Below, one piece after another: positions 22,611 through 34,366 of a stretch of DNA of 64,000 nucleotides. This DNA is from Siphonodentalium dalli (lineage: Eukaryota > Mollusca > Scaphopoda > Gadilida > Siphonodentaliidae): contig CP136067.1 in the NCBI GenBank assembly GCA_032622095.1, positions 91,936,707-92,000,706 on the forward strand. The letters are read 5' to 3'. The position numbers and the translations under genes are program-made. The notes beneath the pieces are model-generated. The model was not told where the DNA came from. It was given only the letters and a program-made list of their open reading frames with translations, and searched no databases. Each line of letters opens with the position of its first letter. The first letter of the stretch is position 1.

Positions 22611-23374
22611 CTAAAATTAGAATTTTTATAGATGGAAACTTTGTGGCCAATTAGAACAAAAACACAGCTCAGCCCTACACAGCCATGTTAAGTAGCGTAA
22701 ATTTGCCTAGGCTAAACGATTGCCTAGGCCAGAAAATTCCTAGGCTTTTTAGGATCTGCACATATAACATCAGTTTATAATTGGAACTTGGTCCGTTATC
22801 ATGGGAGAGTTTGGTTCAGTGTGGTTTAAAATTGCTGATTATCTAGAGAGTTCTTGTTATCTCAGTTGTAACGTAGAATTCAACAATGAAATTTTGCCAT
22901 CTGCAGATTTCCAGTGTGACATTAAGGCAATGTCTCCAGCAATTTGTTTTAAATTTGGACAAAACATAGGCAGACTCAAAAATGTGCCTCGGCTAAAAAA
23001 TAGCTGATGAAAAAAAAATCTTTTTGCCTAGGCATATTCAGCGGCTAAGCCGATAGCTGACGATAATTAACAGGTCTGCCCAAATATACAATACTGGCTG
23101 TGATTATTTATTGTAGACTTTCTATTTCCTGAACAGCAGGATTCAGAGTCATTAGGGCAAATCAGAACTCACTATTAGTTGTCCCAAGATAAATATGTCC
23201 AATAAAAATGATTAATTTACACAGTGCGATGTAATTGGTGATACTGATGAGCATGGTATATAAATTTGTCAGCATAATCCTGGTGACTTTATTTGACTGT
23301 TGTTTGTCACGCGTGTTGTTGTCCATGTGCGTTTAGACATTTGTGTTGATAAAATAACTGAAGATCCATAGCAC
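22611..23374. other. Intron, no gene seen
   Basis: A TTGCCTAGGC-like motif is repeated at about 22700-22745 and 23020-23040. Nothing else is recognised. Confidence 0.5.
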
Positions 23375-23620
23375 CAAGCCTTGAAATACTGTGTCTGTCA
23401 TTTGCAGAATGAGGTCCCCAGAGGGTGAATTTAGTGATGCTACCCCGCATAGCGGGCTAGCATCACCCTCTGGGGACCTCATTCTGCTTACACCTCAGCA
23501 GAATGAGGTTCCCAGAGGGTTAATGTGGTGATGCTAGCCCGCTATGCGGGGGTAACATCACTAAATTCACCCTCTGGGGACCTCATTCTGCAATTGACAG
23601 ACACACTATTTCAAGGCTTG
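23375..23620. mobile_element. hAT-like double-palindrome MITE
   Basis: The ends are CAAGCCTTGAAATA...TTTCAAGGCTTG. The 8-bp target duplication is CATAGCAC on both sides. The interior is two successive palindromes, each bounded by GCAGAATGAGG...CCTCATTCTGC with a GATGCTACCCCGC-type core, so the element can fold into two hairpins on a common stem. Confidence 0.88.
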
Positions 23621-23814
23621 CATAGCACTACATTGCAAATGTGTGAAATAGTTGTTGGTTCTGGTGGGAATTTCCAAACTTAATGTACGTAATTAAACAC
23701 ACTTTGTTAGATATATTTTGTGCGCATGATCAGGGCAACATGTGGCTTATTTATATTAGTATATATATCCTATTTTCATTAGTATAATATATATTTCCTA
23801 TAGTATACATTTAC

Positions 23815-24260
23815 ACACTGAACTATATGGTTTACTCTCGCTTGCGTGTATGTCAAAACGTTTAAGGAGCCTCACTTTCCATTATTAATCAAAACAGTAC
23901 GAAATATCTTGAGAACGGATTTTAATTTTGATAGCAACCGGAAGTTACATGTCTCTGTTGGAAATATCCTATTTTCATAAGTATAATATATATTTCTCCC
24001 GTCCCACCCCACGCACTCGTTCCACCGTCTTCAAGGCAACGAGAAAAAGATTGTATCTTACCTGTGAATCCAATTTATAGGTAAGATACACGTGACAACG
24101 AGACTGACAAGGAAGGTCAAGGAAGTCACTTCCGGTTACTATCAAAATTAAAATCCGTACTCAAGACATTTTGTACCGTTTTTATTAATAACGAAAAGAG
24201 AGGTTCCTTAAACGTTTGGACATACACGCAAGCGAGAGTAAAACCACCATATAGTTAAGA
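23815..24260. repeat. Foldback repeat, 0.45 kb
   Basis: The left arm carries TTTACTCTCGCTTGCGTGTA and ACGGATTTTAATTTTGATAG; the right arm carries the reverse of both. The arms are diverged by a few percent and separated by about 100 bp. Confidence 0.82.
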
Positions 24261-24499
24261 GCGAAACATGTCTCTGTAGGAAATATTAATAATGCACAAA
24301 AATGTGTGTAAAATGTGCCAGTGGCAGCAGACTTTCTTATCATGTGCAATCATCATTAACCATTCACTTCGATAAGATTTGCCATCAGAACAAACATGGT
24401 ATACCAAACTAGAGCGACACTGATTTCAAATCATTTTTGTGAAATACGATTTTTGATTATCCCTTTTTATTGAATCACAAAACAGCAATATGAATTTAA

Positions 24500-24724
24500 C
24501 CCTTTGAGTGCCAGGTCGATTTTTGTATCAACCCATATACCCTGTGCCAATGCATTCTCTTATATATGCGAGTCGACCATAGGTCGCCTCGCATATATAA
24601 GAGAATGCATTGGCCTAACAATTTTTTATTTTTTTTACAATTTTAATAATTTATTCTTATATTCTTTAACAGACTTATTTTGTAGGTTTAGGGCCGATGA
24701 GATCGGCCCCTGGCACTCAAAGGG
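24500..24724. mobile_element. TTAA hairpin element (piggyBac-like MITE)
   Basis: TTAA flanks both sides (24496-24499, 24725-24728). The ends are CCCTTTGAGTGCCAGG and CCTGGCACTCAAAGGG. It carries the internal CATTCTCTTATATATGCGAG palindrome. TTAA targets and CCC ends are the known habit of piggyBac-type elements. The family assignment is inference. Confidence 0.8.
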
Positions 24725-24855
24725 TTAAGTATCACAGTTAAATATATCTATAATAGTTGAATTCAGGATGTGCATGACCTGTTTAATAAAAACTTGAGAA
24801 ATCAATTACCTGAGTCCATAAAATGTGCAAGTCATGTGATAAAACATTAATTTAC

Positions 24856-24924
24856 CTGTAACTGTTTTCCTATTTTCAGTGCTGATTTAGCATCGATACT
24901 TGGCTGCAGGTTTTCCATCAATCT
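24856..24924 (-). CDS. STK11IP: STK11IP small exon (23 codons)
   Basis: This 69-nt exon is phase 0 on both sides. It reads RLMENLQPSIDAKSALK then IGKQLQ. It fills the gap where the human protein has LLAVLTPVTNVAREQLGEAR, a helix leading into the first CxxC. The acceptor is tatttttgatag and the donor TTACAG|gtaaat. The exon is too short to stand out alone. Its support is the exact phase fit to both neighbours and its position in the alignment. A TTAA-type hairpin element ends about 130 bp away on the low-coordinate side. Confidence 0.8.
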
Positions 24925-25865
24925 CTATCAAAAATAGAAATAATACTATAGAAAAAATGATAATTAACTGTTTACGCCCAATAAGCGACCGGGTTTCGTG
25001 CTGCCAATTGTCAATTTAGCAAATCGCTATAAAAAAAAAAAATTTGGAACAAAAAACTTCCGATTTGCGGAACCCACCTTTTTGGCAATTGATCCCCATC
25101 GGGCATATAATAAAGCTTGCAGTCAATCGGTCAGACACAAAATACACATTGCTATTCGGTCACGACATTTCTAACTGGGTTCTAATTGAAAGCATATTAT
25201 GGATTCGTGGCTTATGTCACATCGACTGATTGTATCGCTAGAGTGAATGGGTTTCAAATTTCCGCTCGATAATAAAACAGAGCAGGATATTGACTCCAAT
25301 TTGACAAACATTAGTCAAACAAAGGGTTTCCTGAAGTCTAACTCATTAGGAAACTGTGTTTTGATTATGGGTGTGACAGGTGTGAGATAAATTATCGTAA
25401 ATATGTACCCTTCCTAACTAAGTTTTCAGAGCAAATATGATTCGCAAGCATTTTTGTTTTATGCAAATACTCAATTCAAAATTGGCACCAAAATAGATGG
25501 GTTGTGGGGAAAATAGTGTTGGCAACAGTGAATTTTGGGCCAGCACGAACCCTGTAAGCGACCCCATTTAGCATAGCAAGGATTAACTGTATTATTGTAT
25601 TCTTAACTTGGTTATAAATTTGTGCTGGTGGACAATGTAGCACACACGTTTAACATGAATTAGCATGCTTATTTCCCTTATCTCCCATATATCAACAACT
25701 TCTTAACAGCTACGAGGAAAGAACATACTGAAATTAACATCGTGTGTAAAATTTCCAGCACAAAATGACATGCCAAATTGCAGACGAGGATAACTTAATT
25801 CTATTGCTTTATATTGGTTTACATTGCACGGACCAATTTCCATGATTTAACCACCAAAATGATTG
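24925..25865. other. Intron, no feature seen
   Basis: This is AT-rich sequence with no convincing frame or repeat. Confidence 0.5.
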
Positions 25866-25869
25866 TTAA

Positions 25870-26100
25870 CCGTTCCATGACTGGAGAGTCCTCAAATTTT
25901 GGAAAAAACCCTGTGCCAATGCATTCTCTTATATATGCCAGTCTCCCACAGGGAGCCTTGCATATATAAGATAATACAGACTAACAATATTTACCTTGAC
26001 CTTGTAAGCCAGTGCATTCTTGGGAGACTTGCATATATAAGAGAATGTACTGGCACATGATCTTAATACTGCACCAGTGCAGGTCCCGACATAAAATGAT
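25870..26100. mobile_element. TTAA hairpin element, CATGACTGGA family, right end eroded
   Basis: The left TTAA is at 25866-25869, followed by CCGTTCCATGACTGGAG. It carries hairpin modules at about 25915-25975 and 26010-26055. The right end, near GTCCCGACATAAAATG, has lost its TTAA. Confidence 0.6.
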
Positions 26101-26382
26101 TGATAAATGGTGATATGAAAAAGCAAATGTCGTGACTAACTTGTCCGAACAGAAATCCTGTGATGATACAAAGCTACTGAAACTCTTGAGATGCATGTAT
26201 TTGTAAATGACAATGTATAGTATTTAGTTAATGGATAAGAAAACAGCTATCACCCTCGATTGAGTGAGACATGATGATTTACACCGGAATGTGACTCTAA
26301 AGGCCCTTGGTCCAAGCAGGCAACAAATCTCTGTGTCTCACTCAACTGCTGACAACTGTATAATGTATCCTGAGTAACTAAC

Positions 26383-26666
26383 CTTTGACTGACTGTGGTC
26401 CTCCATGACATATGATCGAATCTGCCTGTCTTTCTTAACATAGTCAAACGATATAACAACAACTGGCAGCAGGACATTATCGCCGATGTCTTCGTGAGTT
26501 ACGTAGTCATGTGTCTCATCCAGACTCTCCATGGATCGGAGGTCTAACATTTCTACAATGCTCCCATTGAGGTTCTTTTCGATTAGATAGCGATCATTAG
26601 CACTAACTATAACATGCCTCATATTATGCTGCATAACGTGGCAAATAAATGGTTCACTTTCAGTGC
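26383..26666 (-). CDS. STK11IP: STK11IP exon: PH-like domain
   Basis: This 284-nt exon is phase 1 in and phase 0 out. It reads TESEPFICHVMQHNMRHVIV, SANDRYLIEKNLNGSIVEML and ISFDYVKKDRQIRSYVMED. The alternating hydrophobic strands match the human ECFLRVTSAHLFEVELQ...LSLRFSYICPDRQLRRYLVLE segment, where STK11IP has a PH-like fold. The acceptor is gtctctctttgtag and the donor TCAAAG|gttagt. No catalytic residues are expected. By family analogy the segment should mediate binding. Confidence 0.88.
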
Positions 26667-27130
26667 CTACAAAGAGAGACAAATTTGGGAATCAGAAACA
26701 AGAAAGAAGTCTATATAAGAAATTATTGTTGTTTGCAAGACGGAATCAAGTCTTTTTAAACAGCTGATAATGATTACAATCACAACTTAATGATTGGTTA
26801 TATTTAAATAGCGAGATCGGAGGTAAATTATTTATGACAATTTGCTCATACACTGCAAATTTTGTTATACATCATACAGGCGACATATTCAAAATTCATT
26901 ATACTCATCACAATCTAGGATACATTATCTTCGAGTTTTATCGGTCAACAATATTTATTGCTGATTATTCGTTCCCATCATGTTGTTTTTATAAATACTA
27001 CGATTCCCACACACATTTTCTACACCAGGCATACGCTCCATATATGCCTTATTTGGAAACATCTTATTCTGTCATCTTGTGAAAGACCCGTCATCCTAGA
27101 AATCAAGTCTTCATCACAGTTCCGAGTAAA
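26667..27130. other. Intron, no feature seen
   Basis: AT-rich. Short frames here lack any family resemblance. The same holds for 27348-27699 and 28256-28540. Confidence 0.5.
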
Positions 27131-27132
27131 TA

Positions 27133-27345
27133 CAGTAATGCCCTAAATAATAAACTCCTTAACCACAGCAGAATTATGGGTAATTTTTCAGGATTTAGTC
27201 GGATATATGGGTTGTTGCCATTCATCAGACAGCTCTCATTGAGAGCTTTATGATGAATGGCAACAAGCCATATTTCCGACTAAATCCTGAAAAATTACCC
27301 ATAATTCTGCTGTGGTAAAGGAGTCAATTATTTAGGGCATTACTG
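27133..27345. mobile_element. TA-target palindromic MITE (mariner-like)
   Basis: TA flanks both sides. The ends are CAGTAATGCCCTAAATAAT...AGGGCATTACTG, and nearly the whole element folds back around GAGAGCTTT. TA targets fit Tc1/mariner-type elements. Confidence 0.8.
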
Positions 27346-27707
27346 TAGGATAAGATTATCATTGTTTTTAAGGAGACTGCTGCATATATTGACACCCATC
27401 TAATCAAACTAGATAGAGTTAGAGCCCCTCGACTGATATTCATCAATATAGTTATGAGCTTTAGGTTCAATGCACAAGTGTATAATTGAATACATGTCAA
27501 TCGGTAGTTACTTCCCATTTATTTATTTATATGAATGTTTGGATAATATACTAATTATATTATCAGAACATCCCTAGAATTAAATAGTGTCCATCCCAGT
27601 GGGACCAAGGAACTCTCCCCTATCCCAGTGCAATTGGGCTAACATTAAGGCCATTTATTAACATAATTGTTTTTCAAAATAAAAAGCGTTTTTTTCTGAC
27701 TAGCCTC

Positions 27708-27858
27708 CAAGCCTTGAAATAGTGTGTCTGTCATTTGCAAAATGAGGTCCCCAGAGGCTGAATTTGGTGATGCTAGCCCACTATGCGGGGTAGCATCACT
27801 AAATTCACCCTCTGTGGACCTCATTCTGCATATGACAGACACGCTATTTCAAGGCTTG
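27708..27858. mobile_element. hAT-like MITE, single-palindrome form
   Basis: It has the CAAGCCTTG ends and the 8-bp target duplication CTAGCCTC (27700-27707, 27859-27866). Only one of the two internal palindromes remains. The right duplication overlaps that of the next copy at 27870. Confidence 0.85.
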
Positions 27859-27869
27859 CTAGCCTCATA

Positions 27870-28247
27870 CAAGCCTGATATTAGTGTGTCTGTCATTTGC
27901 AGAATGAGGTCCCCAGAGGCATAATGGGATAGCATCACTAAATTTACCCTCTGGGGACCTCATTCTGCTTAGGCATCATTTTTTATGGAAAGTTTCTTTA
28001 TTATCAAATTTCTGTAGAAACTTCGTAACATAGATTCTATTTCTTTTTTAGTTTAGTTTCTCTATATCCCCAAATTGGCAGACGTTGCATAATCGGGATT
28101 CCCTATGGGCGTACGTCATAATATTGACAATTTGGGAACAATCTGAGTCTATGTCTCCCACAGCAGATAAGGCTATGCGGTTTAGCATCACTAAATTCAC
28201 CCTCTGGGGACGTCATTTAAATGACAGGCACACTAAACTCAGACTTG
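27870..28247. mobile_element. hAT-like MITE, longer form
   Basis: The ends are CAAGCCTGATATTAG and CTCAGACTTG. The target duplication is GCCTCATA (27862-27869, 28248-28255). The interior carries the TTTCTCTATATCCCC segment also seen in copies near 8600 and 63630, so this is the longer parental form. Confidence 0.82.
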
Positions 28248-28540
28248 GCCTCATAATTCCACAAGCACAGGTCCTAATGATGGTAAATATATGTATCAAG
28301 TTTCAGAACAATTAACTAAGAAATGAATAAATGAAAACTTGGACATAATTATGTGCGTGATATGTTGCAATAATCGTTGAAAGTTGAAGAAGGATGATAA
28401 CTCCACTAAACAAAGTTTAATTGATATCATAATCACAGGTGCACGTACAGGTTTGCATTGTGGTAAATAAATGTTACCAAAATTTTCAAAATAATTTTAT
28501 GGCAGCACAGACACCCACCATGTAACTCCTCTTTTTACCT

Positions 28541-29213
28541 GACCCCCCCCCCCCCCCCCCCATATAACTCCTCTTGTTACAATGACACCAACCATATAAC
28601 TCCTCTTGTTACCTGACACCCACCATATAACTCCTCTTGTTACCCTGACACCCACCATATAACTCCTCTTGTTACCCTGATACCCACCATATAACTCCTC
28701 TTGTGACCCTGACACCCACCATATAACTCCTCTTGTTACCTGACACCCACCATAAAACTCCTCTTGTTACCTGACACCCACCATAAAATTCATCTTGTTA
28801 CCTGACACCCACCATATAACTCCTCTTGTTACCATGACACCCACAATATAACTCCTATTGTTACCAGCCCACCATATAACTCCGCTTGTTACCATGACAC
28901 CCACCATATAACTCCTCTTGTTACCATGACACCCACCATATAACTCCTCTTGTTACCATGACACCCACCATATAACTCCTCTTGTTACCTGACACCGATC
29001 ATATAACTCCTCTTGCGATACTGACACCCACCATATATAACTCCTATTGTTACCATGACACCCACGATATAACTCCTCTTGTTACCATGACACCCACCAT
29101 ATAACTCCTCTTGTTACCATGACACCCACCATATAACTCCTATTGTCACCTGACACCCACCATATAACTCCTCTTGTTACCATGACACCCACCATATAAC
29201 TCCTCTTGTTGTT
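28541..29213. repeat. 32-bp minisatellite built on an STK11IP splice donor
   Basis: The unit contains ACACCCACCATATAACTCCT plus CTTGTTACCATG, about 21 copies with 30-32 bp variants. It starts with a C run (about 28541-28560). On the minus strand each unit reads TTATATG|GTGGGT, the same donor used by exon 29193-29482. Confidence 0.92.
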
Positions 29214-29482
29214 CTTCTGATCGATCCCACTCTGCGCCCTTAGAACTCATCTGCATCTCATAAGGAGGTGGCACCACCTGGCGGACATTTTCTTCTCGAA
29301 CTGAAACATTCGTCTCATTGGAAACCTCCGCTGAATAGTTCCCAGAATGCTCTAGAGAACTAATTCCCCTGCCGTCACTATCACTCTCCGTTGATTTATC
29401 CTCGACTGAGAGAACAATGATTCCGTCATCGTCAGTTTTTTCAGTGACGTTCCCAGTGAGGTAGTAATCATCGTCAGTTAAC
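29193..29482 (-). CDS. STK11IP: STK11IP exon: acidic linker ending in a minisatellite
   Basis: This 290-nt exon takes one base to finish an Arg codon, then reads LTDDDYYLTGNVTEKTDDDG, IIVLSVEDKSTESDSDGRG and later RQVVPPPYEMQM and EWDRSEEQQEELYG. It is acidic, like the Glu-rich linker of vertebrate STK11IP but less extreme. The acceptor is ttctaactaacag. The donor TTATATG|gtgggt lies inside the first unit of a 32-bp tandem array, so the exon end is effectively one more repeat unit. The phase-1 end (G) joins GC of the next exon to give Gly. Confidence 0.85.
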
Positions 29483-29795
29483 CTGTTAGTTAGAAGAAAT
29501 CATATGGTGATCAGCCCAGTTAATTATCGTTGGTAGAAATTCTGTTGGCTACACATATTCTCAAAATAAGTGTCCCCTTTAACGCGGTCTATTCTATTTT
29601 ATTCTATATGTAAATCACAATCTGTGACATCATCAGACCACACAGCCGTAACCCCAGGGGGGCCTAACAAATGTTTTTTTCTGAAGTGGAAACCATGATC
29701 TTACTCATTGGTATGGTCACTATATTTATTCAAAGTTTTGCCACAGAGGCCCAAACATGGACATAAGCAACTGTACTATATTAGGACCTGCTTAC

Positions 29796-29994
29796 CTTTG
29801 ATCTTGTTTGACTGTATCAGTTCTGTCGATCGCTTCACTGGCCTGCTGTATAACTAAGCTACCGACTGGTGTCAACGAAGAGCACTGTTGATTTGTGTAT
29901 GCTTGCAGCCAGTTTTCTCCGTAATGGTGTCGGAGAACTTCAATCTTCTGTTTATGTGAATAGCTCTCGTCATCTGATCGGTCTGGTGATGAAG
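29796..29994 (-). CDS. STK11IP: STK11IP exon: conserved HYGENWLQ segment
   Basis: This 199-nt exon is phase 1 in and phase 2 out. It reads SSPDRSDDESYSHKQKIEV, LRHHYGENWLQ and later SLTPVGSLVIQQASEAIDR. The LRxxYGxNWLQ string corresponds to FRERFGRNWLQ of the human protein, a short conserved island in the otherwise variable linker. The acceptor is ttgcatatag and the donor CAAAG|gtaagc. Intron lengths are 4.4 kb upstream, which includes a hAT-like element, and 0.3 kb downstream. Confidence 0.9.
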
Positions 29995-30435
29995 CTATAT
30001 GCAAGAGAAAACAATTTTAGGACCAGAGTGGAAATAAGTGAGCTTTGGCTTGTGTACGCTCCTTGATCACAATCGATGGCATGACTTATCAGACCGAGCA
30101 TATTCACGTGTATTTGTCTCTTCTACTTCTCTCTCTAGATCTATACCTCCAATTCTCTTTTTCATTGTCTTATTTATCTTCTGTTATCTTACTAGTATCT
30201 CTTAAGCAACATGACAGTCCTTTTGAGGAAGGAGGGTGAGATAGCACGGGTTGATTATCATGTTTCTATATAAAGGTATGAGTATTTATTTAGTAGTTAT
30301 TACGAAGCTGGTTAAATTTATCTTGTCCCTCTGCAGAACTGTCAAGCTGCCCTCCTGTTATATTTATATCTAGATTTTTATATCTATACTATATGAATTT
30401 CACACTTTGTATTGCTCTTTTGTATATGTGCTTGT

Positions 30436-31859
30436 TAGGGGCCTGCGATGCATCGAATCGAAATTCGATTTTCGATTCATCCCTCTGAATCGAATCGAAT
30501 CGTTTTCGATTTTGAGTACCAGTTTTTCGATTCGATTATCTCAAAGAATCTTATGTACACTGGGCGTTTCTAGTAGCGGGCCTAGATCGAATGTTTTACT
30601 GATAATCCAAAGCATTTAGCACATCAAATTCTCAAAAATTCCTGTGATACAATTGAATAAACTCCGATGTTGCCCTTTCAAAATGCATGGACCATCATAC
30701 TGCAATTCGGTCCACGTCGCCGGGGACATCATCTCAGAATAGCGATAACGCAACGCGGAATCCGCTAAAATGGCGGAAGCTGAAAATTAATTATAAATGG
30801 ATCCGTTTTTCATTTGCGGTGTACTAGTAAATACGCGAAATGGTGGAAATATAGACATGTGTATGCTTCATTCCATCTTCTTCTTCATATCCACGCACGC
30901 ACATGCATGTCCATTCAAAAGCTTAGCTTAACAATATGCAGCGCACATGGGAATATATAGACTGTAATTTAGTCCGTAAATTACCCAGCGGTTCTACATT
31001 TGTAAGCAGTCCGTATTTTAGATCAGCTCAACAGTGACGTCAGTTCTATTTACGTCTGCTAAGTGGGGAAACCCGGGAAATTAGGGAATAACCTTCTCTA
31101 TATATAGCGTATATAGAGCCATAGTTTTAGTTTGCATGCATCGGAAGATGATTGGCGATCAACTTTAGTTATTATGACAATTTATATTTCCATTTGAATC
31201 ATCAAATATCTGATGAGTTGTGTCTTTTGTTAATAACTAAACATGTACTTAGTATATAATTTATTTAAGTCCACTAATAGTCTAATATCAGGGTGGGCAG
31301 TGGGTGACTGGACGAGTAAGACAAACACTGCAATATGACTGCCTCTCGCATGCATTTTATCAATATACCAATTGAATCATTGCTATTAAATGCAATGTTC
31401 TGTTAATGTGTGATAATCATTAATCCGGAATTCAAATCCATCGACGATTTCGCGAGGAACAGATAAGAGTGACTGTTAGCACTGTGTAAAATCTAATAGC
31501 GCATCTACGCAAGCGTATTTGAAATCGAGGTTTTCTCTCACATACAAGACAAACGTCTTCCTGGCGAGATTGGACTCGCCGTTTGTGCACGAATCCGATA
31601 GTTCAAGTTATCTAAATTATTCAAATAGCCTATCCGATTACAAGTTGAGTCTGTATTTCGTCAAGAACAGACGTCGGGACATTCACATACGACAGTTATG
31701 TGGACCTCGTTATCAATTTTTACCTTGATTTTTTGCCCAATGTCCGATCTAATGGTCTACGTTTACTGAATCGAACCGAATCGAATCGAATCGCGATTAT
31801 GTATCCAAATCGAATCGAAAATCGAATCGAATTAATAATGCCCGAATCGCAGGGCCCTA
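30436..31859. mobile_element. hAT-like non-autonomous element, 1.4 kb
   Basis: The ends are TAGGGGCCTGCGATG and ATCGCAGGGCCCTA. The flanking 8 bp are GTGCTTGT on both sides (30428-30435, 31860-31867), a perfect target duplication of hAT size. Subterminal regions consist of stacked ATTCGATT/GAATCGAAT repeats on both ends. The interior has no coding frame of note. It sits in an STK11IP intron. A related end fragment lies at about 52960-53101. Confidence 0.88.
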
Positions 31860-31867
31860 GTGCTTGT

Positions 31868-32373
31868 GCCGACCTGTCTGCTTGATATGCATTAGCCATT
31901 AAAAAAATATTTATCTATCTATTCTATACTAAATACATTATCCCAGTCAGTTAAAAAGTGTAAATCAGAATGGTCTATGATTGATTTTGAGGGATGTGAA
32001 GGTAATATAAGCAGATGAAAGCTAATTAAAAGTGTAGAAGGAGTCATCTTTATTGAGGGAAATGTTCAGATAATAAGTTCAACACACAACATAATTAACG
32101 GAAATCTCGAACAGAATGATTAATCACTCCAATAAATGTCCTCATAGTAGTGAGCACTACTGTTCAAGTTATGACCTGAACATACAGCAGGCGGGCGTAC
32201 GGACACACCCACATACATAGAAATGTGATGTTAGGGTGAAAATTTAACTTCAGCCACTGTTACTTATCCCTGCAGATAACATTCCTCTTCTCCCCAATAA
32301 CCAAACAGGGAGAAGTGACATCTCCCAATATCTAGGCTGGTCCCTGCCCGACATTCCTATGAATATGCATTGG
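31868..32373. other. Intron, no gene seen
   Basis: Bases 31985-32060 resemble short stretches near 53460 and 62570 (TCAGGTAATAAAAGCAGA-like), a minor dispersed repeat. The rest is featureless. Bases 29995-30427 are likewise empty. Confidence 0.45.
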
Positions 32374-32776
32374 CAAGCCTTGAAATAGGGTGTCTGTCAT
32401 TTGCAGAATGAGGTCCCCAGAGGGTGAATTTAGTGATGCTACCCGCATAGTTCAATGTCATGACAGTCATGCCCATTGGGGGGGGGGGGGGGGGGGGGGG
32501 TGGGGTGGTGAGGGCCTATACAGTGGGCTGCTAGTCTGGCAAAATGACAGAATTTTACACTGAGTGGATAGTCTTTATAGATTTTTTTTTCAGGACCCAT
32601 GACTATGTGGGAAACTTTCACAAGTTTCAATGATCTCAATCTGCTTATACCTCAGCAGAATGAGGTTCCCAGAGGGTGAATTTGGTGATGCTAGCCCGCT
32701 ATGCGGGGTAGCATCACTAAATTCACCCTCTGGGAACCTCATTCTGCAAATGACAGACACACTATTTCAAGGCTTG
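32374..32776. mobile_element. hAT-like MITE with insertion
   Basis: The ends are CAAGCCTTGAAATA and TTTCAAGGCTTG. The target duplication is TGCATTGG. About 190 bp of foreign sequence with a long G run (about 32478-32500) interrupts the first palindrome at about 32450-32640. Confidence 0.85.
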
Positions 32777-32987
32777 TGCATTGGTATCGAATTGGACTTT
32801 CTCCTAAATTTCTACAGACGCCATCAAATTGGTGGATGCTCTGACTTGCATCAATGCTTTAATTGGGTCAATGATTTCATCAAAAATGTAATTTTTGCAT
32901 GTAAATCTAAGCGCAAAATAAGTGAGCGGACACTGGCACATTTTCGTTTCCATCATCGTCCAACGCACTTTTCTTCCTAAATCGCTT

Positions 32988-33124
32988 GAGTTACCAGTAC
33001 TGAGCTGAAGTTTCCTGAAATTTTGCGAAAAACCCTGTCTCCGATAGGGAGTCTCTCATATAAGAGAATGCACTGGCACAGGGCCTATAATGCTGCATCA
33101 GCGCTGTTCCCGACATGAAAGGAT
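32988..33124. mobile_element. Degraded TTAA hairpin element
   Basis: The hairpin half TCTCATATAAGAGAATGCAC is followed by the family tail CTGTTCCCGACATGAAAGG. The left part is eroded. Confidence 0.5.
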
Positions 33125-34366
33125 TAAGCAATAGAAAAGCATTGGGTTTTGTTCAGTTATCAGTCGCGAACATGAAGTTACTGTGATGTAATGGCACTGA
33201 TGATAAATACTGTAACACAATAATGCAGAACAAACCTATCTTTTTGTCTCACATTCCAACTTTTTAACTGGCAAATGTGCAATTATTCTAGAACTGATAG
33301 CCAATAAAAAACAATGAGAGTCTATGACCTATGAACGTTTATGTACAATGTATAGCCACTCAATTATACGACAGTTGCAGTACAAATATTTTAAGAATTT
33401 TCCCCGACTTGGAGGAAACTTTCGTTTCATCTAGTATTCCCATTTTGAAAAAAATAAAACTGCTTGCTGAAATGTTTTTTTCCCAACATGCAGATTATAA
33501 AATAATAGATTAAGTGTGACTGACTATAAACAAATAAATGTGTTCATTTTGATTGTTTCTAATGTTGCACATTATAAACTACTATTGGGCTAAAATAATT
33601 TTTATGGAGTTTTACAAAGTTATATATAATTTTATTCCCCCCTAGTCAGACTTTAATATCTAGTAACTTATTTGCATTGGATTGAGATTTAATCCTATTG
33701 TTTTTCTTCTTCATAGGCTAACAATAACTTTTCTGTGTGTAAGAAACAATAATATACATGTAGCTAATTGTTTTTCACAGAATATTGCCTAGAATATTTC
33801 ACCGGCACCATTTTCAAATGACAGGGACCATCACTTCGGTCCCTGTCATTTTGACATGCACTCGAAAAAAAACTCTGTAGCCCCTTGACCAAAGTTATTT
33901 TCCAAGCCATATGATTGTCTAAGTCGCAAATTAAATTGTTTAATGCCTTCATCAGTCATCGCTGAAGCGTTTCTGAAGATTGTCATCAAATTGTTCTTTG
34001 TGGACACTGTGATCAGCAATACTACAGGTTGTAACATATCTTTGCCATAAATATAAAAATATTTTTCAATATATAATGTTACAAACCAGTTTAAACTTGA
34101 TCAATGTCATTTGTATTATTTGTCAAAATAAAGAAGACAAAATGTGGTAAAGCATTACAGTGATTCCAAACCTAATAACGGGCGTCGAGATATCTCGTCA
34201 ACAGCGCTGAACATCATAACGTCTGGCGGCGCTGAACGTCATGATGTTGGGCGACGAGATATCTCATTGCAGGCACTCAGAGTTAAATGACAGTACTCAC
34301 GGTGTCCATTCTAGAACCACCTAATGGGTTGCTAATTACTAATTCAAAAACAAATACAAACAGTAC
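33125..34366. other. Intron, small palindromes only
   Basis: There is a short inverted repeat ATGACAGGGACC / GGTCCCTGTCAT at 33816-33850, and a fragment at 34185-34275 with GTCGAGATATCTCGTC and GGCGACGAGATATCTC, probably a decayed foldback element. Confidence 0.5.

Noticed and set aside
28497-28715. CRISPR-like array reading of the 32-bp repeat
   Set aside because: The units are directly adjacent with no unique spacers, and the context is a eukaryotic intron.
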